From Phycisphaerae bacterium (lineage in GTDB: Bacteria; Planctomycetota; Phycisphaerae; Phycisphaerales; UBA1924): DNA of 47,487 nt. Shown here piece after piece: positions 35,324 to 43,765 of this stretch (position 1 is the stretch's first letter; each line of letters begins with the position of its first letter). The notes beneath the pieces are model-generated. The model did not search any database. It was not told the DNA's origin and saw only the letters and a list, made by a program, of their open reading frames with translations. A program made the position numbers and the translations under genes. The stretch lies in contig JAEUJA010000218.1 in NCBI GenBank assembly GCA_016793195.1, forward strand, positions 1 to 47,487, in the 5' to 3' direction.

Positions 35324-36553
35324 ATGCAACCTCTCCGCATTCTCCATATCCACCGAAATCTCAGGCTCGCCAAGGGCGGCGTGGTGCGTTTCGTGATCGA
35401 CCTGGCCCAGGCGCTGTCGCGCGAGCACGAGGTCGCCGTCGTGTCGCCCGACGTGTCCGACGCGCCCAGCGAATGGAAGAACGCGACGGAGCACGACAGA
35501 CCCGCGGCTCCAACTCCGACGACGCTAACGCCCCAAGCGCCGGGACGCTCGCGCGCGCCGCGATACGTCGAGATGAGCCCGCCGTCGCTCCCGATGGACG
35601 TGCTGTCGGCGGGCGCGATCGCCGGGGTGCTCCCGCTCATCGAGTGGTGCGACGTCGCGCATTTCCACGGCGCGTGGATGCCGATGAACATCCAGCTCGC
35701 GGCCCAGTGCCGCCGCCTCGGCAAGCCCTACATCGCCTCGCCCCACGGCATGCTCGACGACTGGTGCATGAACCAAGCACGCCTGAAGAAACGCATATTC
35801 CACGCGCTGGCGGGCGCGAGGTTCTTCGCCAACGCGGCCGCGGTTCACTGCACCGCGCAGGCGGAACTCGACCAGTCCGGCGCCTGGTTCCCGCGGGCGC
35901 TGGGCGTGGTGATCCCGCCGTTGGTCGATCTCTCGGCGTATCGGACCCTGCCCGGGCCTGACCTGTGGCGGCACGAGCGGGCGCGCCGCGCAGCAACCGA
36001 TTCGCCGATCGTCCTCTTTCTCTCGCGTCTCCATCCCAAGAAGCGCCCCGACATCCTGATCGACGCGGCCGCCATGCTCCGCGATCGAGGCATCGCGGCG
36101 ACGATCGTGCTCGCGGGCCCGGGCGATGAGTCGTATGTCGCGTCGCTGCGCGACAAGGCGCGGTCGCTGAAAGTTGATGATCGCGTGGAGTTTCCGGGCT
36201 TGGTGACGGGCGCGTTGAAGCTGTCGCTGTACCAGGCCGCCGGCGTGTTCGCGCTCCCGACCAGCCAGGAGAACTTCGGGCTGGTGCTGGCCGAGGCGAT
36301 GGCGTGCGGCACGCCGGTGGTGACGACGCGCGGCGTTGACATCTGGCCGGAGCTCGAGTCCTCCGGCGGCGCGATCGTCACCGAGCCAGGCGCCGGCGCG
36401 TTCGCGGACGCGATCGCGATGCTCCTCTCGGATCAAGCGAAGCGCCACGCGATGAGCGTCGCCGCCCGGTCGCACATCTTTTCGTGGCTTGATGAGGCGA
36501 GCGTGCTCTCGCGCTATGTCGAGATGTACGCGCGAGCGGCGGGCCGAGCCTGA
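35324..36553 (+). CDS. Glycosyltransferase family 4
   Basis: A retaining GT-B glycosyltransferase of 409 residues that transfers a sugar from a nucleotide donor, probably for cell-surface polysaccharide or glycolipid. The N-terminal half starts LRILHIHRNLRLAKGGVVRF (family GG loop) and has ASPHGMLDDWCMNQARLKK. The C-terminal half has FLSRLHPKKRPDILIDAA, VLAGPGDESYV and the donor-binding SQENFGLVLAEAMACGTPVV with the conserved E-x7-E motif. The ATG at 35324 lies just before the family start; no strong Shine-Dalgarno is seen. Acceptor and donor are unknown. Confidence 0.9.
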   Translation: MQPLRILHIHRNLRLAKGGVVRFVIDLAQALSREHEVAVVSPDVSDAPSEWKNATEHDRPAAPTPTTLTPQAPGRSRAPRYVEMSPPSLPMDVLSAGAIAGVLPLIEWCDVAHFHGAWMPMNIQLAAQCRRLGKPYIASPHGMLDDWCMNQARLKKRIFHALAGARFFANAAAVHCTAQAELDQSGAWFPRALGVVIPPLVDLSAYRTLPGPDLWRHERARRAATDSPIVLFLSRLHPKKRPDILIDAAAMLRDRGIAATIVLAGPGDESYVASLRDKARSLKVDDRVEFPGLVTGALKLSLYQAAGVFALPTSQENFGLVLAEAMACGTPVVTTRGVDIWPELESSGGAIVTEPGAGAFADAIAMLLSDQAKRHAMSVAARSHIFSWLDEASVLSRYVEMYARAAGRA

Positions 36554-36623
36554 TCGCGAATCTCGGTATTCTGCCCTCCGAGCGATCGCGGCGCGCACGG
36601 CCGCCGGGCTCGACTGGAGGAGA

Positions 36624-37085
36624 ATGGTGGCGGGCAACTCACCAGCGGCGGCTCTACGCGGAAGGCGATCCTTCATCGCCGGCTGCGTCGTGCTGATTCT
36701 GTTCAGCAGCGTGCACACGATCCCGATGTTCATCGGGCTCTTCAGTGAACCCACCGCGCCGCTGGAAGTCGAGGCCCGGCGCGCGATGACAGCGGTGGCA
36801 GTGGACATCGGACCGATCCGCTCCGACTGGACGAAGCTGAACCATCTTCTCAGCACCAGCTACTCGGCGCTGTTGTACTTCGTGGCGGCGGTCAATCTCG
36901 TCGCGCTTCCTGCGGTGATCGCGCACGGGCGATTGCGCGCCCTGGCGGTGGTGAATATGGTGTTCTCCGCCGTGCTGCTGGGGCTCTCCGCCGTGTTCAT
37001 GTTTCCACCGCCAGGAGTGTTTGCGTTGGCGGCAGCGGTGTGCTTCGCTTGCGCGGCGGCCGGAGCGGGCGCGAGTCGCTCGTGA
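36624..37085 (+). CDS. Four-helix membrane protein of unknown function
   Basis: The 153-residue product has four predicted membrane helices (around FIAGCVVLILFSSVHTIPMF, ALLYFVAAVNLVALPAVIA, LAVVNMVFSAVLLGLSAVFM and VFALAAAVCFACAAAGAG) and a short loop between the first two. The pattern with HTIPMFIGLF resembles small conserved DUF-type membrane proteins. GGAGGAG lies directly before the ATG. It follows the glycosyltransferase gene by 70 nt. Confidence 0.65.
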   Translation: MVAGNSPAAALRGRRSFIAGCVVLILFSSVHTIPMFIGLFSEPTAPLEVEARRAMTAVAVDIGPIRSDWTKLNHLLSTSYSALLYFVAAVNLVALPAVIAHGRLRALAVVNMVFSAVLLGLSAVFMFPPPGVFALAAAVCFACAAAGAGASRS

Positions 37086-37164
37086 GAGACGCGCGGGTCG
37101 TCCCGAAATCGGAAGATGCCGCCGCGCCACGCGACCTCCCCCGAACGGGGGGGTTGATATTGCA

Positions 37165-37192
37165 TTGGAGCGAACCGCGATGTTGGTATACT
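37165..37192 (+). promoter_or_regulatory. Promoter of the ClpP/NfeD-like gene
   Basis: TTGGAG (37165-37170) and TATACT (37187-37192) are separated by 16 nt and lie about 50 nt before the ATG. Both boxes match the housekeeping consensus well and the region is locally AT-rich. Confidence 0.6.
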
Positions 37193-37241
37193 CGCGCCAC
37201 GTCTGGTCGCAGATTCGATCCGCGTTCGAGTGAGGTGGGCG

Positions 37242-38525
37242 ATGCGTTGGCTGGCAAGCGTGGCGGCGTATGTCTTGTGCGGCGCGACATGTGCATGGAC
37301 GCGCGCGGGGGTCGGGGTCGGGGCAACGCATGATGGCGATCCCGATTGGCCCAAGGACTCGTACCTCGCGGTGCCGCTCAAAGGCACGATCGGCGACGAG
37401 GTCACCGCGCCGGGCGTCCGTGACGCCCTGCGTCACGCGGCGGACAACAAGATCGGGCACGTGCTCCTGTACTTCGAGACGCCCGGGGGCGTCGTGGCCG
37501 ACGGCTTGGCGATCGCGCGCGTCATCCACGACAAGCCCGAGGGCGTGAAGGTTCACGCGGTGGTGGAGGAGGCCTATAGCGCCGCGATGTGGCCGCTGGT
37601 GGAGTGCGACGCGGTGTGGGTTCTTCCGAGCGGGCGGATGGGAGCGGCGGTGGCGTTCCGGGTCAACCCCGACACGGGCTCGGCGGAGGTGGATCGCAAG
37701 CTGATCGCGGCGCTGGCGACGCGGCTGGGGGCTCTGGCGGAGGCGCACGGCATGCCGTCGGCGCTCTTCAAGGCGATGGTGGACATGAAGGCCCAGGTGT
37801 GGGTGCAGCGAGCGATTGGTGAGAAGCCGAAGATCACCGGAGAGAAGCCCGACGCCAAGGATGTTGAGGCCAGGTGCATCGACGATGAGAACTCGGTGGT
37901 CGCGCTCGACGCGACGCAGGCGGTGGAGTTTGGCGTCGCGACGCGAGCGCCGGGCGAGCTGCGTCAGTGGAGCGACCTCGCGGGCGACAAGGGCGCCTCG
38001 GGCAAGGACGGCACGCGATTCATGAAGGCCGCGGCGACCAAGATCACACGCGAGCGGAAGGCTTATGACCGCGCGCTGGAATCGCTGCGTGAGACGGACA
38101 AGCTGATTCTGGAGCAGGCCAAGTTCATCAAGAGCGAGGCGGGGCGTGCGGCGGACGCGGACCCATCGACGCTGACGGTTCGCTACCGGGAGAGCTCCGG
38201 CACGCTGACGCCCGAGTCGCAGCTGGAATGGAAGAACAAGTCGGACGAATGCCTGGGGCTGTGGAATTCGGTCTCGAGGGCGGCGGGCGAGCTCGAGTCC
38301 GCGGTGAAGAGCTTCAGGACCAAGCGGTCGGCGCTTCAGTCGGCGGAGAAGAAGCTGGCGAAGGTCGCGCTGTGGGAGGAAGACAAGGGCGCGGGTGAGG
38401 GAGAGGACGAGGTGGAGGCGATGCTCAAGGAGGTATCGAAGTTCGCGAGCGGTGCCCGGGAGACGTCGTCGAAGGAGATCGAGCGCGTGCGCAAGGAGCG
38501 GACGCGGTACCGCATCGAGAAGTGA
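37242..38525 (+). CDS. Secreted ClpP/NfeD-like protein with long helical C-terminal region
   Basis: The 427-residue protein has a signal peptide (about 1-22) and a ClpP-crotonase-type domain. The start of that domain reads like NfeD/SppA proteases: VPLKGTIGDEVTAPGV, HVLLYFETPGGVVADGLAIA and AVVEEAYSAAMWPLVECDAV, where the Ser of AYSAA is at the place of the family nucleophile. The C-terminal 180 or so residues are charged and helical (e.g. KITRERKAYDRALESLRETD), probably coiled coil, in place of the membrane helices and OB domain of NfeD. Proteolytic activity is not certain. GAGG lies 6 nt before the ATG and a good promoter precedes it. Confidence 0.65.
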   Translation: MRWLASVAAYVLCGATCAWTRAGVGVGATHDGDPDWPKDSYLAVPLKGTIGDEVTAPGVRDALRHAADNKIGHVLLYFETPGGVVADGLAIARVIHDKPEGVKVHAVVEEAYSAAMWPLVECDAVWVLPSGRMGAAVAFRVNPDTGSAEVDRKLIAALATRLGALAEAHGMPSALFKAMVDMKAQVWVQRAIGEKPKITGEKPDAKDVEARCIDDENSVVALDATQAVEFGVATRAPGELRQWSDLAGDKGASGKDGTRFMKAAATKITRERKAYDRALESLRETDKLILEQAKFIKSEAGRAADADPSTLTVRYRESSGTLTPESQLEWKNKSDECLGLWNSVSRAAGELESAVKSFRTKRSALQSAEKKLAKVALWEEDKGAGEGEDEVEAMLKEVSKFASGARETSSKEIERVRKERTRYRIEK

Positions 38526-38579
38526 GCGGGGCGACGGGAGATTGATCGTTTGAGCGGGCCGACGGTCGGCTGGGTGACT

Positions 38580-39146
38580 TCAGCACGGCGTGGGCTTGTT
38601 GACCTGGACGTGGGTCGTGCCGCATTCAGGGCACATGATGAGATTGTTCGCGGGCGCGAGCCCGGCGAGGGCGTAGCCGCAGGAGCAGCGGCCGTGGATT
38701 GAGCGGTTCCGCCAGAGGATGCAGAGCCCAATCCCGAGGAATGTCGCACTCAAGGGGAGCATCGGAATCGTCAACAACCAAGAGCGAAGCGGGACAACGG
38801 TGCCGTCCGCATTCACCTGCGCCCAAGGATCGGTCCATGCAAACTGAGGGAGGCTCCATCCGCACATGTCATCGATCGGGGACGAGGAGAGGTTAAGAAT
38901 CGAATCGCGCAGGTCGTGCATGCAGCGAGCAATGAGGACCCGTCCATTGCGAACAACGAGGCCTCCGTCACCAAAGGTGAGGTCGCAATTGGGCGCAAAC
39001 GGACCAAGAACCGAATACTCCCCGCCCGGAGATGACGCGCGAGTGGTGGCCACAATCGTGATGATGCTTGCGACAAACATCGCGATCCACACCCACGCCC
39101 ATCGGCGCCGGACGACTCTTCGGTGATTTGTTGCTCGCTTATCCAT
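38580..39146 (-). CDS. Membrane protein with C-terminal zinc ribbon, paralogue 3 of 3
   Basis: The 188-residue product has an N-terminal membrane helix (WAWVWIAMFVASIITIVATT), an exported loop of about 80 residues, a second helix (LLTIPMLPLSATFLGIGLCI) and a cytoplasmic zinc ribbon CSCGYALAGLAPANNLIMCP followed by ECG. It is a paralogue of the two genes upstream. Its start overlaps the stop of the previous gene by 8 nt (ATGGATAA), so the three are co-translated. Function unknown. Confidence 0.75.
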   Translation of the reverse strand: MDKRATNHRRVVRRRWAWVWIAMFVASIITIVATTRASSPGGEYSVLGPFAPNCDLTFGDGGLVVRNGRVLIARCMHDLRDSILNLSSSPIDDMCGWSLPQFAWTDPWAQVNADGTVVPLRSWLLTIPMLPLSATFLGIGLCILWRNRSIHGRCSCGYALAGLAPANNLIMCPECGTTHVQVNKPTPC

Positions 39147-39720
39147 CGTGTGTGGCGTGATCGGGTTGGATCGGTGCTGATGCGGAAGATATGGGCGCGT
39201 GAGGCGTGCCGCATTCGGGGCAGGTGATGAGATTGTTCGCCGGCGCGAGCCCGGCCAGGGAGTACCCGCAGGAGCATTGGGCGGGGAGAGGGCGGGAGGA
39301 TTTTGAGAGGAGAATGCCGCCGCAGGCGAGAGCGAGCAAAGTCAATGGGAGAACAGGGATAATGAAGATGTGACCACAAGGCGGGTCGTACTGCGGCGGA
39401 AGGAGCGGGCTTTCCCAAGTACGACGGATAGCGATGCCGTGCGCGTGATCGGGCAACCACCAGCCGGTTCTCGACCAGACGAACGGGGTGCCGAGCGCTC
39501 TTAGTTCAAGTGCGGTAACCCAGTCGTCGGCGATAAGTACGCGCCCGTTGAGTAGCCAAACAGCATTTGTGCCCAGATTCACTTCGATGAAATTGCTGGT
39601 CGAAGCTGGGTCGACTGAGGACGAAATACCGAGGCAGGTTCCCAGGAATCCAACGGTGAGCCACACCCACGCCCATCGGCACCGGGCGACTCTTCGGTGA
39701 TTTGATCGCCGCTCAGGCAT
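39139..39720 (-). CDS. Membrane protein with C-terminal zinc ribbon, paralogue 2 of 3
   Basis: The 193-residue product has the same layout as its neighbours: basic N-terminus and membrane helix (RWAWVWLTVGFLGTCLGISS), exported loop of about 85 residues including a YDPPCG segment, second helix (IFIIPVLPLTLLALACGGIL) and the ribbon CSCGYSLAGLAPANNLITCP followed by ECG. It overlaps both neighbours by 8 nt. The DNA encoding the N-terminal RxRWAWVW and the ribbon is nearly identical to that of paralogue 3, suggesting recent duplication. Function unknown. Confidence 0.75.
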   Translation of the reverse strand: MPERRSNHRRVARCRWAWVWLTVGFLGTCLGISSSVDPASTSNFIEVNLGTNAVWLLNGRVLIADDWVTALELRALGTPFVWSRTGWWLPDHAHGIAIRRTWESPLLPPQYDPPCGHIFIIPVLPLTLLALACGGILLSKSSRPLPAQCSCGYSLAGLAPANNLITCPECGTPHAPISSASAPIQPDHATHDG

Positions 39721-40303
39721 GGTGCGTGGTGGGGTCGGGTTGGCTCGGCGAGGAAGCGAGAGGCGTGTGGGTCGCGCCGCATTCGGGGCACGTGACGAGA
39801 TTGTTCGCGTGCGCGAGCCCGGCGAGCGAGTAGCCGCAGGGGCAGTGGCCGGGGCGTTGACGCCGAACCCACAGCGTGAGAATCCCCGCGAGCACGAGGC
39901 CCAAGGACATGGGAAGCAGAGGAAGTGTGAACACCCACGGGCGAGGCACTTGATCGCGCAGCGACCGGTCGATGCGGCCGCGAGGCCACCGAAAGGTCAG
40001 CGTGGGAATCGTCCAATCTCGAACATTCATGAGAGAGATGGGTTCGCTCTGGTTGGCCGCGATTGTGGCAAAGCGCTCTTGCGAACTGATGAAGAGCACG
40101 GTGTTGCGGACAACAAGCTCATGCGACCGAATGGCCACGAGGCCCTTGGGGGGTCTGAGGTACTGGGCCGTGTTCGCCGGACCGACGAAACTGACGGAGA
40201 GAACCACGCACAGGATGGCCGCGATAAAAAACACGGCCGCGATGACTCGGCGTGTGCGTCGGCGGGGTTGGCCGTCGTGGGCTGCTCGCACCGGGCTCTC
40301 CAT
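39713..40303 (-). CDS. Membrane protein with C-terminal zinc ribbon, paralogue 1 of 3
   Basis: The 196-residue product is the first of three tandem paralogues. It has a basic N-terminus, a membrane helix (VIAAVFFIAAILCVVLSVSF), an exported loop of about 80 residues, a second helix (VFTLPLLPMSLGLVLAGILT) and the ribbon CPCGYSLAGLAHANNLVTCP followed by ECG. Its stop overlaps the next start by 8 nt (ATGCCTGA). It is divergent from the receiver-like gene at 40358; the gap between them is only 54 nt and must carry both promoters. Function unknown; the ribbon suggests nucleic acid or protein binding. Confidence 0.75.
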   Translation of the reverse strand: MESPVRAAHDGQPRRRTRRVIAAVFFIAAILCVVLSVSFVGPANTAQYLRPPKGLVAIRSHELVVRNTVLFISSQERFATIAANQSEPISLMNVRDWTIPTLTFRWPRGRIDRSLRDQVPRPWVFTLPLLPMSLGLVLAGILTLWVRRQRPGHCPCGYSLAGLAHANNLVTCPECGATHTPLASSPSQPDPTTHHA

Positions 40304-40345
40304 GTGGCCTGCCGACGCAGTCTACCCGTCCGCCCCCCGGCGCGG

Positions 40346-40357
40346 TAGGATTCTGTC
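40346..40357 (+). promoter_or_regulatory. -10 box placed for a leaderless transcript
   Basis: TAGGAT (40346-40351) is followed by exactly 6 nt and then the ATG of the receiver-like gene, the same geometry as before rarA and manA. No Shine-Dalgarno is present. Confidence 0.45.
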
Positions 40358-41194
40358 ATGCAGACGCGTTCGGCGGAGCCGATCGATCGTTGTGTCATCT
40401 GGACGCCCCGGGGGCGGCACGCGCCCGAGGAGCTGGTGGGCGTCTTGGAAAAGCGAGGGTTCCACATCGCGCACGCCGCCAGTGCGCATGAGGCCGTGGG
40501 CGAGTTGTGCGCGCTGGCGCGCGAGGGATTCGTTGGCCACATCGGGCGGCCCGAGGATGAAATCCCCGCGAACCGTCCGCGCATCATCGTCCTCATCGTG
40601 ACCGAACCGACCAACCTCGAGCATCTTTCCGCGGCATATTCGGCCGCGAGTGAGTACACGCCCCGACTCGACGCGCGCGTCGTCTGCTGGTGGTTCGACG
40701 AAGCGTCGCGGCGCTTGCGGGCGGCCGACACTTCGGACCTCGCGCGCTGGAGCGCGATCCCCGGAATCGTCGTCAGGCCCGGCGCGGGCGAGTCCCTCAT
40801 CGAACGAGGCCTTGGAAGCCCCGGCGCGCGGGCGAGCTCGAACCAGAATCCCGGCGACAAGCCAGGGCATCCTTCGAACGATGACGCGGGCGACCATCCG
40901 GCGCGCGCCCCAGATGCCGTTCCGAGCAACGCCCCCGCGGCGCGGCTCGGCCCGATGTCGCCCGGCGTGGCCAAGCAGGCAGACGATGTCACCGAGGCGT
41001 TCCTCGGCAAGGGCCGCCCCTCGCTCCGTCTCGCCGGCGAAGGAACCTTGCCCCCGGGCCCGGAAGAGTCCGAGAACCCACGTCCGGGGGATATCCCGAA
41101 CCCCACCGGCGGCATGGGGGGAATGCTCACCGGTGAAGAACTCGCGATGTTGCTCGATCCCGATCCGCCGGGGCGTGCATTTCGTACTGAATAA
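40358..41194 (+). CDS. Receiver-like protein with FliM-like C-terminal peptide
   Basis: The 278-residue product has an N-terminal alpha/beta domain (about 1-125) with a receiver-like pattern: CVIWTPRGRHAPEELVGVLE, HIAHAASAHEAVGELCAL, RIIVLIVTEP and RVVCWWFDE. The phosphoacceptor Asp is not evident. A low-complexity Pro/Ala/Gly linker follows (about 150-240), then a conserved-looking C-terminus GGMGGMLTGEELAMLLDPDP. The LTGEELAMLL part resembles the LSQDEIDALL peptide of FliM that binds CheY. It lies 52 nt before a diguanylate cyclase gene that also begins with a receiver-like domain, so the two probably act together. Function is inferred. Confidence 0.6.
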   Translation: MQTRSAEPIDRCVIWTPRGRHAPEELVGVLEKRGFHIAHAASAHEAVGELCALAREGFVGHIGRPEDEIPANRPRIIVLIVTEPTNLEHLSAAYSAASEYTPRLDARVVCWWFDEASRRLRAADTSDLARWSAIPGIVVRPGAGESLIERGLGSPGARASSNQNPGDKPGHPSNDDAGDHPARAPDAVPSNAPAARLGPMSPGVAKQADDVTEAFLGKGRPSLRLAGEGTLPPGPEESENPRPGDIPNPTGGMGGMLTGEELAMLLDPDPPGRAFRTE

Positions 41195-41246
41195 GTGGAC
41201 AATGGGAGGCGCGGCGTGCGGACGCACGACGCGGTGGGGAGAATCC

Positions 41247-42839
41247 GTGACCGGCGCTCCGCGCTCACAACCCGGCGACCCGCACGCGCGCCATCGACGC
41301 GCGATCGACCTGTCCACCGCCAGCGGACGGCGCGTGATCCTCGTCGGGCGCACCGGGCTCGAGAGCGTCTTGCGCGCCGACGCGGACCTCGAAGTCACCC
41401 GCGTCGCAAACACCTTCGACGCCATCGGGGAGCTCTCGTCGCCCATCGATCGTGATTCGCCGCGCGACGCGGTGGTGATCGTCGGCCCCGACGCCGACCC
41501 GGCGCTGCGCGCAAGCCCTGCGAAGGGCGCGAGCGGCGCGGGGATGACCGAGGCGGAGGAGTTTGTACGAGGCCTGCGCCGGATCCAACCGCTCGTGCGC
41601 GTGCTGCGCGTGGCCGAGCCGGGGATGAGCGGCGTGCCGTACGACGGCGTGATCTCTCCCCGATGCGACGCGGCAGCCGCAAAGCTCGCCATCCTGGGGG
41701 TCGCGGATCACGGCGCGACAAGCGTGGCCCCGCGTGGGCGCTCCGATGCTCTGAGCGCGAGCGGCCCGAGCTCGAGCAGATCGGACGCGGGCGGCCCGGG
41801 CGCGGTCGGCGTCGGGGACGCGGCGCTCGACACGGAGATCGACGCCGGGCTTGCGCACCAGCCCGAGGGCGGCAAGAGGGCGAGCGGACCGATGGGTGTA
41901 CCGATGAGCGTGCCGATGGGCGCGGCGGAGCATCCGGTGTCGGGCGCGATGGGCGGGGCGGGCGACGAGGCGCTGGTGCGGGCCGTGCTGCAGGGGCGCG
42001 ACGTGCTGGGGCCGGCGTTGGAGCTCGCGCGGACGCGCACGGGCGACGCGACGTTGAACGTCACCGGGGTTGTCGGGGGGATTGTCGGCGGGGGAATGAG
42101 CGACCGGGGAGCGACGCCGGGGGCCGGTTCCGGGCTGGGCGTGACGCTTCCCAACGCCGCCGGTTCGATTGAAATCAGTGACGGAGTTTCAATCGTCGGC
42201 GTGCTGAGCGGCACGCGGATTGATCCCGCGGCCCTGCGCGCGACGGGCGCGTGGCTGTCGGGCTGGCTGAAACTGGCGCGCCAGCAGGGCGAGCTGCGCC
42301 GGGCCGCGTTCACCGACGCGCTCACCGGCGCGTGGAACCGCCGGTATTTCGAGCGGTTTTTGTCGGCGGCGGTCGAGCAATCGGCCAGGGCGCGCCACCA
42401 GCTCACCGTGCTGGTCTTCGACATCGACGACTTCAAGCGGTTCAACGAGCGCTACGGGCACGTGGCGGCCGACGAGGTGCTGATCGAGGTGGTGAGGCTG
42501 CTCACCAGCGTGATCAGGCCGAGCGACCGCGTGTGCCGGATCGGCGGCGACGAGTTCGCGGTGGTGTTTTATGAGCCGGGCGGGCCGCGGAACCCGGGGA
42601 GCAAGCACCCGTCGAGTGTGCAGGAGATCGCGGCCCGGTTCCAGGCGCAGATCAGGCAGAAGCGATTCCCGAAATTGGGGCTGGACGCGCCGGGGACGCT
42701 GACCATCTCGGGCGGGGTGTCGACGTTCCCATGGGACGGGCGGAGCGCGGAAGAACTGCTGCGCCACGCGGACCTGCTCGCGCTGGAGAGCAAACGCCAG
42801 GGAAAAAACGCGATCACGCTGGGCCCGGGCGGGGCGTGA
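41247..42839 (+). CDS. Diguanylate cyclase with degenerate receiver-like N-terminus (GGDEF)
   Basis: The 530-residue product should make c-di-GMP. The N-terminal 130 or so residues read like a degenerate receiver (RRVILVGRTGLESVLRADAD, DAVVIVGPDADPALRA); a Ser/Gly/Ala/Met-rich linker, a possibly GAF-like region (about 240-345) and a GGDEF domain follow. The catalytic motif RIGGDEFAVVF is intact at 433-437 and the inhibitory I-site RPSD lies 5 residues before it (424-427), so product inhibition is likely. The substrate signature AFTDALTGAWNRRYFERFL is present. The GTG start at 41247 has GGGGAG upstream; ATG 41202 is an alternative. It is paired with the preceding receiver-like gene. Confidence 0.87.
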   Translation: MTGAPRSQPGDPHARHRRAIDLSTASGRRVILVGRTGLESVLRADADLEVTRVANTFDAIGELSSPIDRDSPRDAVVIVGPDADPALRASPAKGASGAGMTEAEEFVRGLRRIQPLVRVLRVAEPGMSGVPYDGVISPRCDAAAAKLAILGVADHGATSVAPRGRSDALSASGPSSSRSDAGGPGAVGVGDAALDTEIDAGLAHQPEGGKRASGPMGVPMSVPMGAAEHPVSGAMGGAGDEALVRAVLQGRDVLGPALELARTRTGDATLNVTGVVGGIVGGGMSDRGATPGAGSGLGVTLPNAAGSIEISDGVSIVGVLSGTRIDPAALRATGAWLSGWLKLARQQGELRRAAFTDALTGAWNRRYFERFLSAAVEQSARARHQLTVLVFDIDDFKRFNERYGHVAADEVLIEVVRLLTSVIRPSDRVCRIGGDEFAVVFYEPGGPRNPGSKHPSSVQEIAARFQAQIRQKRFPKLGLDAPGTLTISGGVSTFPWDGRSAEELLRHADLLALESKRQGKNAITLGPGGA

Positions 42840-42914
42840 GCGGGGCAAGGCCAAGAGCGGACCATTCAACGCAAAGGTGCGGAGAAGGATTGAACTCGAA
42901 GGACGCGAAGGGGC

Positions 42915-43229
42915 ATGGACAAACCGAATCGCCAGCGCGGGTTCTGGGCGAACGCTTGGCCGCCGCTGCTTGGAATGGCGGTGGCGGGCCTCGGATGGGC
43001 GTTCCCGGAACGCGATGACTTCGGTTTGGGGCCCAGCGGGGCCGCCAGCAATGCGTTCCTCATCATCGGCATGTTCTGGAGTTGCGTCCTGACGGCGTGG
43101 GCCTTGCAGCGTGACGCGCCGAGCGCATATCGACGCTTTGAGCTGGCGGTGTTCGGGCTGGTCATCGGATTCCTGTGCGCGGCCGGCACATGGTTCGTGC
43201 CGATGATGATCCGTTTCTTGTTGCCGTGA
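42915..43229 (+). CDS. Small three-helix membrane protein, paralogue A
   Basis: The 104-residue product (MDKPNRQRGFWANAWPPLLG...) has three hydrophobic segments and no recognised family. It is a close paralogue of the gene at 43389: both share KxRGFWxxAWP, GWAFPxxDxFGxxxSxASN, a WxCxxTAWALQR core and a FVPxM end. GAAGGGG lies just upstream of the ATG. Confidence 0.65.
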   Translation: MDKPNRQRGFWANAWPPLLGMAVAGLGWAFPERDDFGLGPSGAASNAFLIIGMFWSCVLTAWALQRDAPSAYRRFELAVFGLVIGFLCAAGTWFVPMMIRFLLP

Positions 43230-43388
43230 TTTCGCACGCTTGGACCACGGGGCTCTGAAGGCTCGGCGAGTCCAAAAACCTTCAATTGGGGCGAGGCTGA
43301 GAGCGATGGAGAGCGGAGGGTCGTGGTCAACAGGTTGACCACTCCACCCAGAGCAGGCGAGCATCGGGAGCGAGGTGCACGAAGGGCG

Positions 43389-43706
43389 ATGGGAAAGCCG
43401 AAACGTAAACGTGGGTTCTGGCTGGAAGCATGGCCTCTTGTGCCGGGCGTGGTGGTGGCGAGTCTGGTGTGGGCGTTCCCGGGCCACGATGAGTTCGGGT
43501 TTCCGAATTCGACGGCGAGCAACGTGTTCTTTTCCATCGGCCTGGCGTGGAACTGCATCTACACGGCGTGGGCGTTGCAGCGAAGCGCTTCGGGTGTGCT
43601 CCGACGCGTTGGGATGGCGGCGATCGGATTGGTTGGCGGTGTCTTGTTCACCTACGTCGTGGTCTTCGTGCCGCCGATGGTGATCTGGGTTCTGATGCAC
43701 CGATGA
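43389..43706 (+). CDS. Small three-helix membrane protein, paralogue B
   Basis: The 105-residue product (MGKPKRKRGFWLEAWPLVPG...) is the duplicate of the gene at 42915 and shares its layout and motifs (WAFPGHDEFGFPNSTASNVF, WNCIYTAWALQRSA). GAAGGGCG precedes the ATG. An upstream in-frame extension to 43323 has no similarity to paralogue A, which supports this start. Function unknown. Confidence 0.65.
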   Translation: MGKPKRKRGFWLEAWPLVPGVVVASLVWAFPGHDEFGFPNSTASNVFFSIGLAWNCIYTAWALQRSASGVLRRVGMAAIGLVGGVLFTYVVVFVPPMVIWVLMHR

Positions 43707-43710
43707 TGAC

Positions 43711-43765
43711 CGCGTGCGGACGCCACCTGGTTCGTGCCGATGGCGATCCGGTTTTCTGGCCGTGA
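43711..43765 (+). pseudogene. 3' remnant of a third copy of the membrane gene
   Basis: The stretch reads ADATWFVPMAIRFSGR then stop, close to the end of paralogue A (AAGTWFVPMMIRFLLP then stop). The DNA similarity continues past the stop codon into the following 25 nt (TGATTCCGCACGATTGAGCC against TGATTTCGCACGCTTGGACC). No start or upstream part of this copy is present, so it is a truncated duplicate. Confidence 0.75.
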
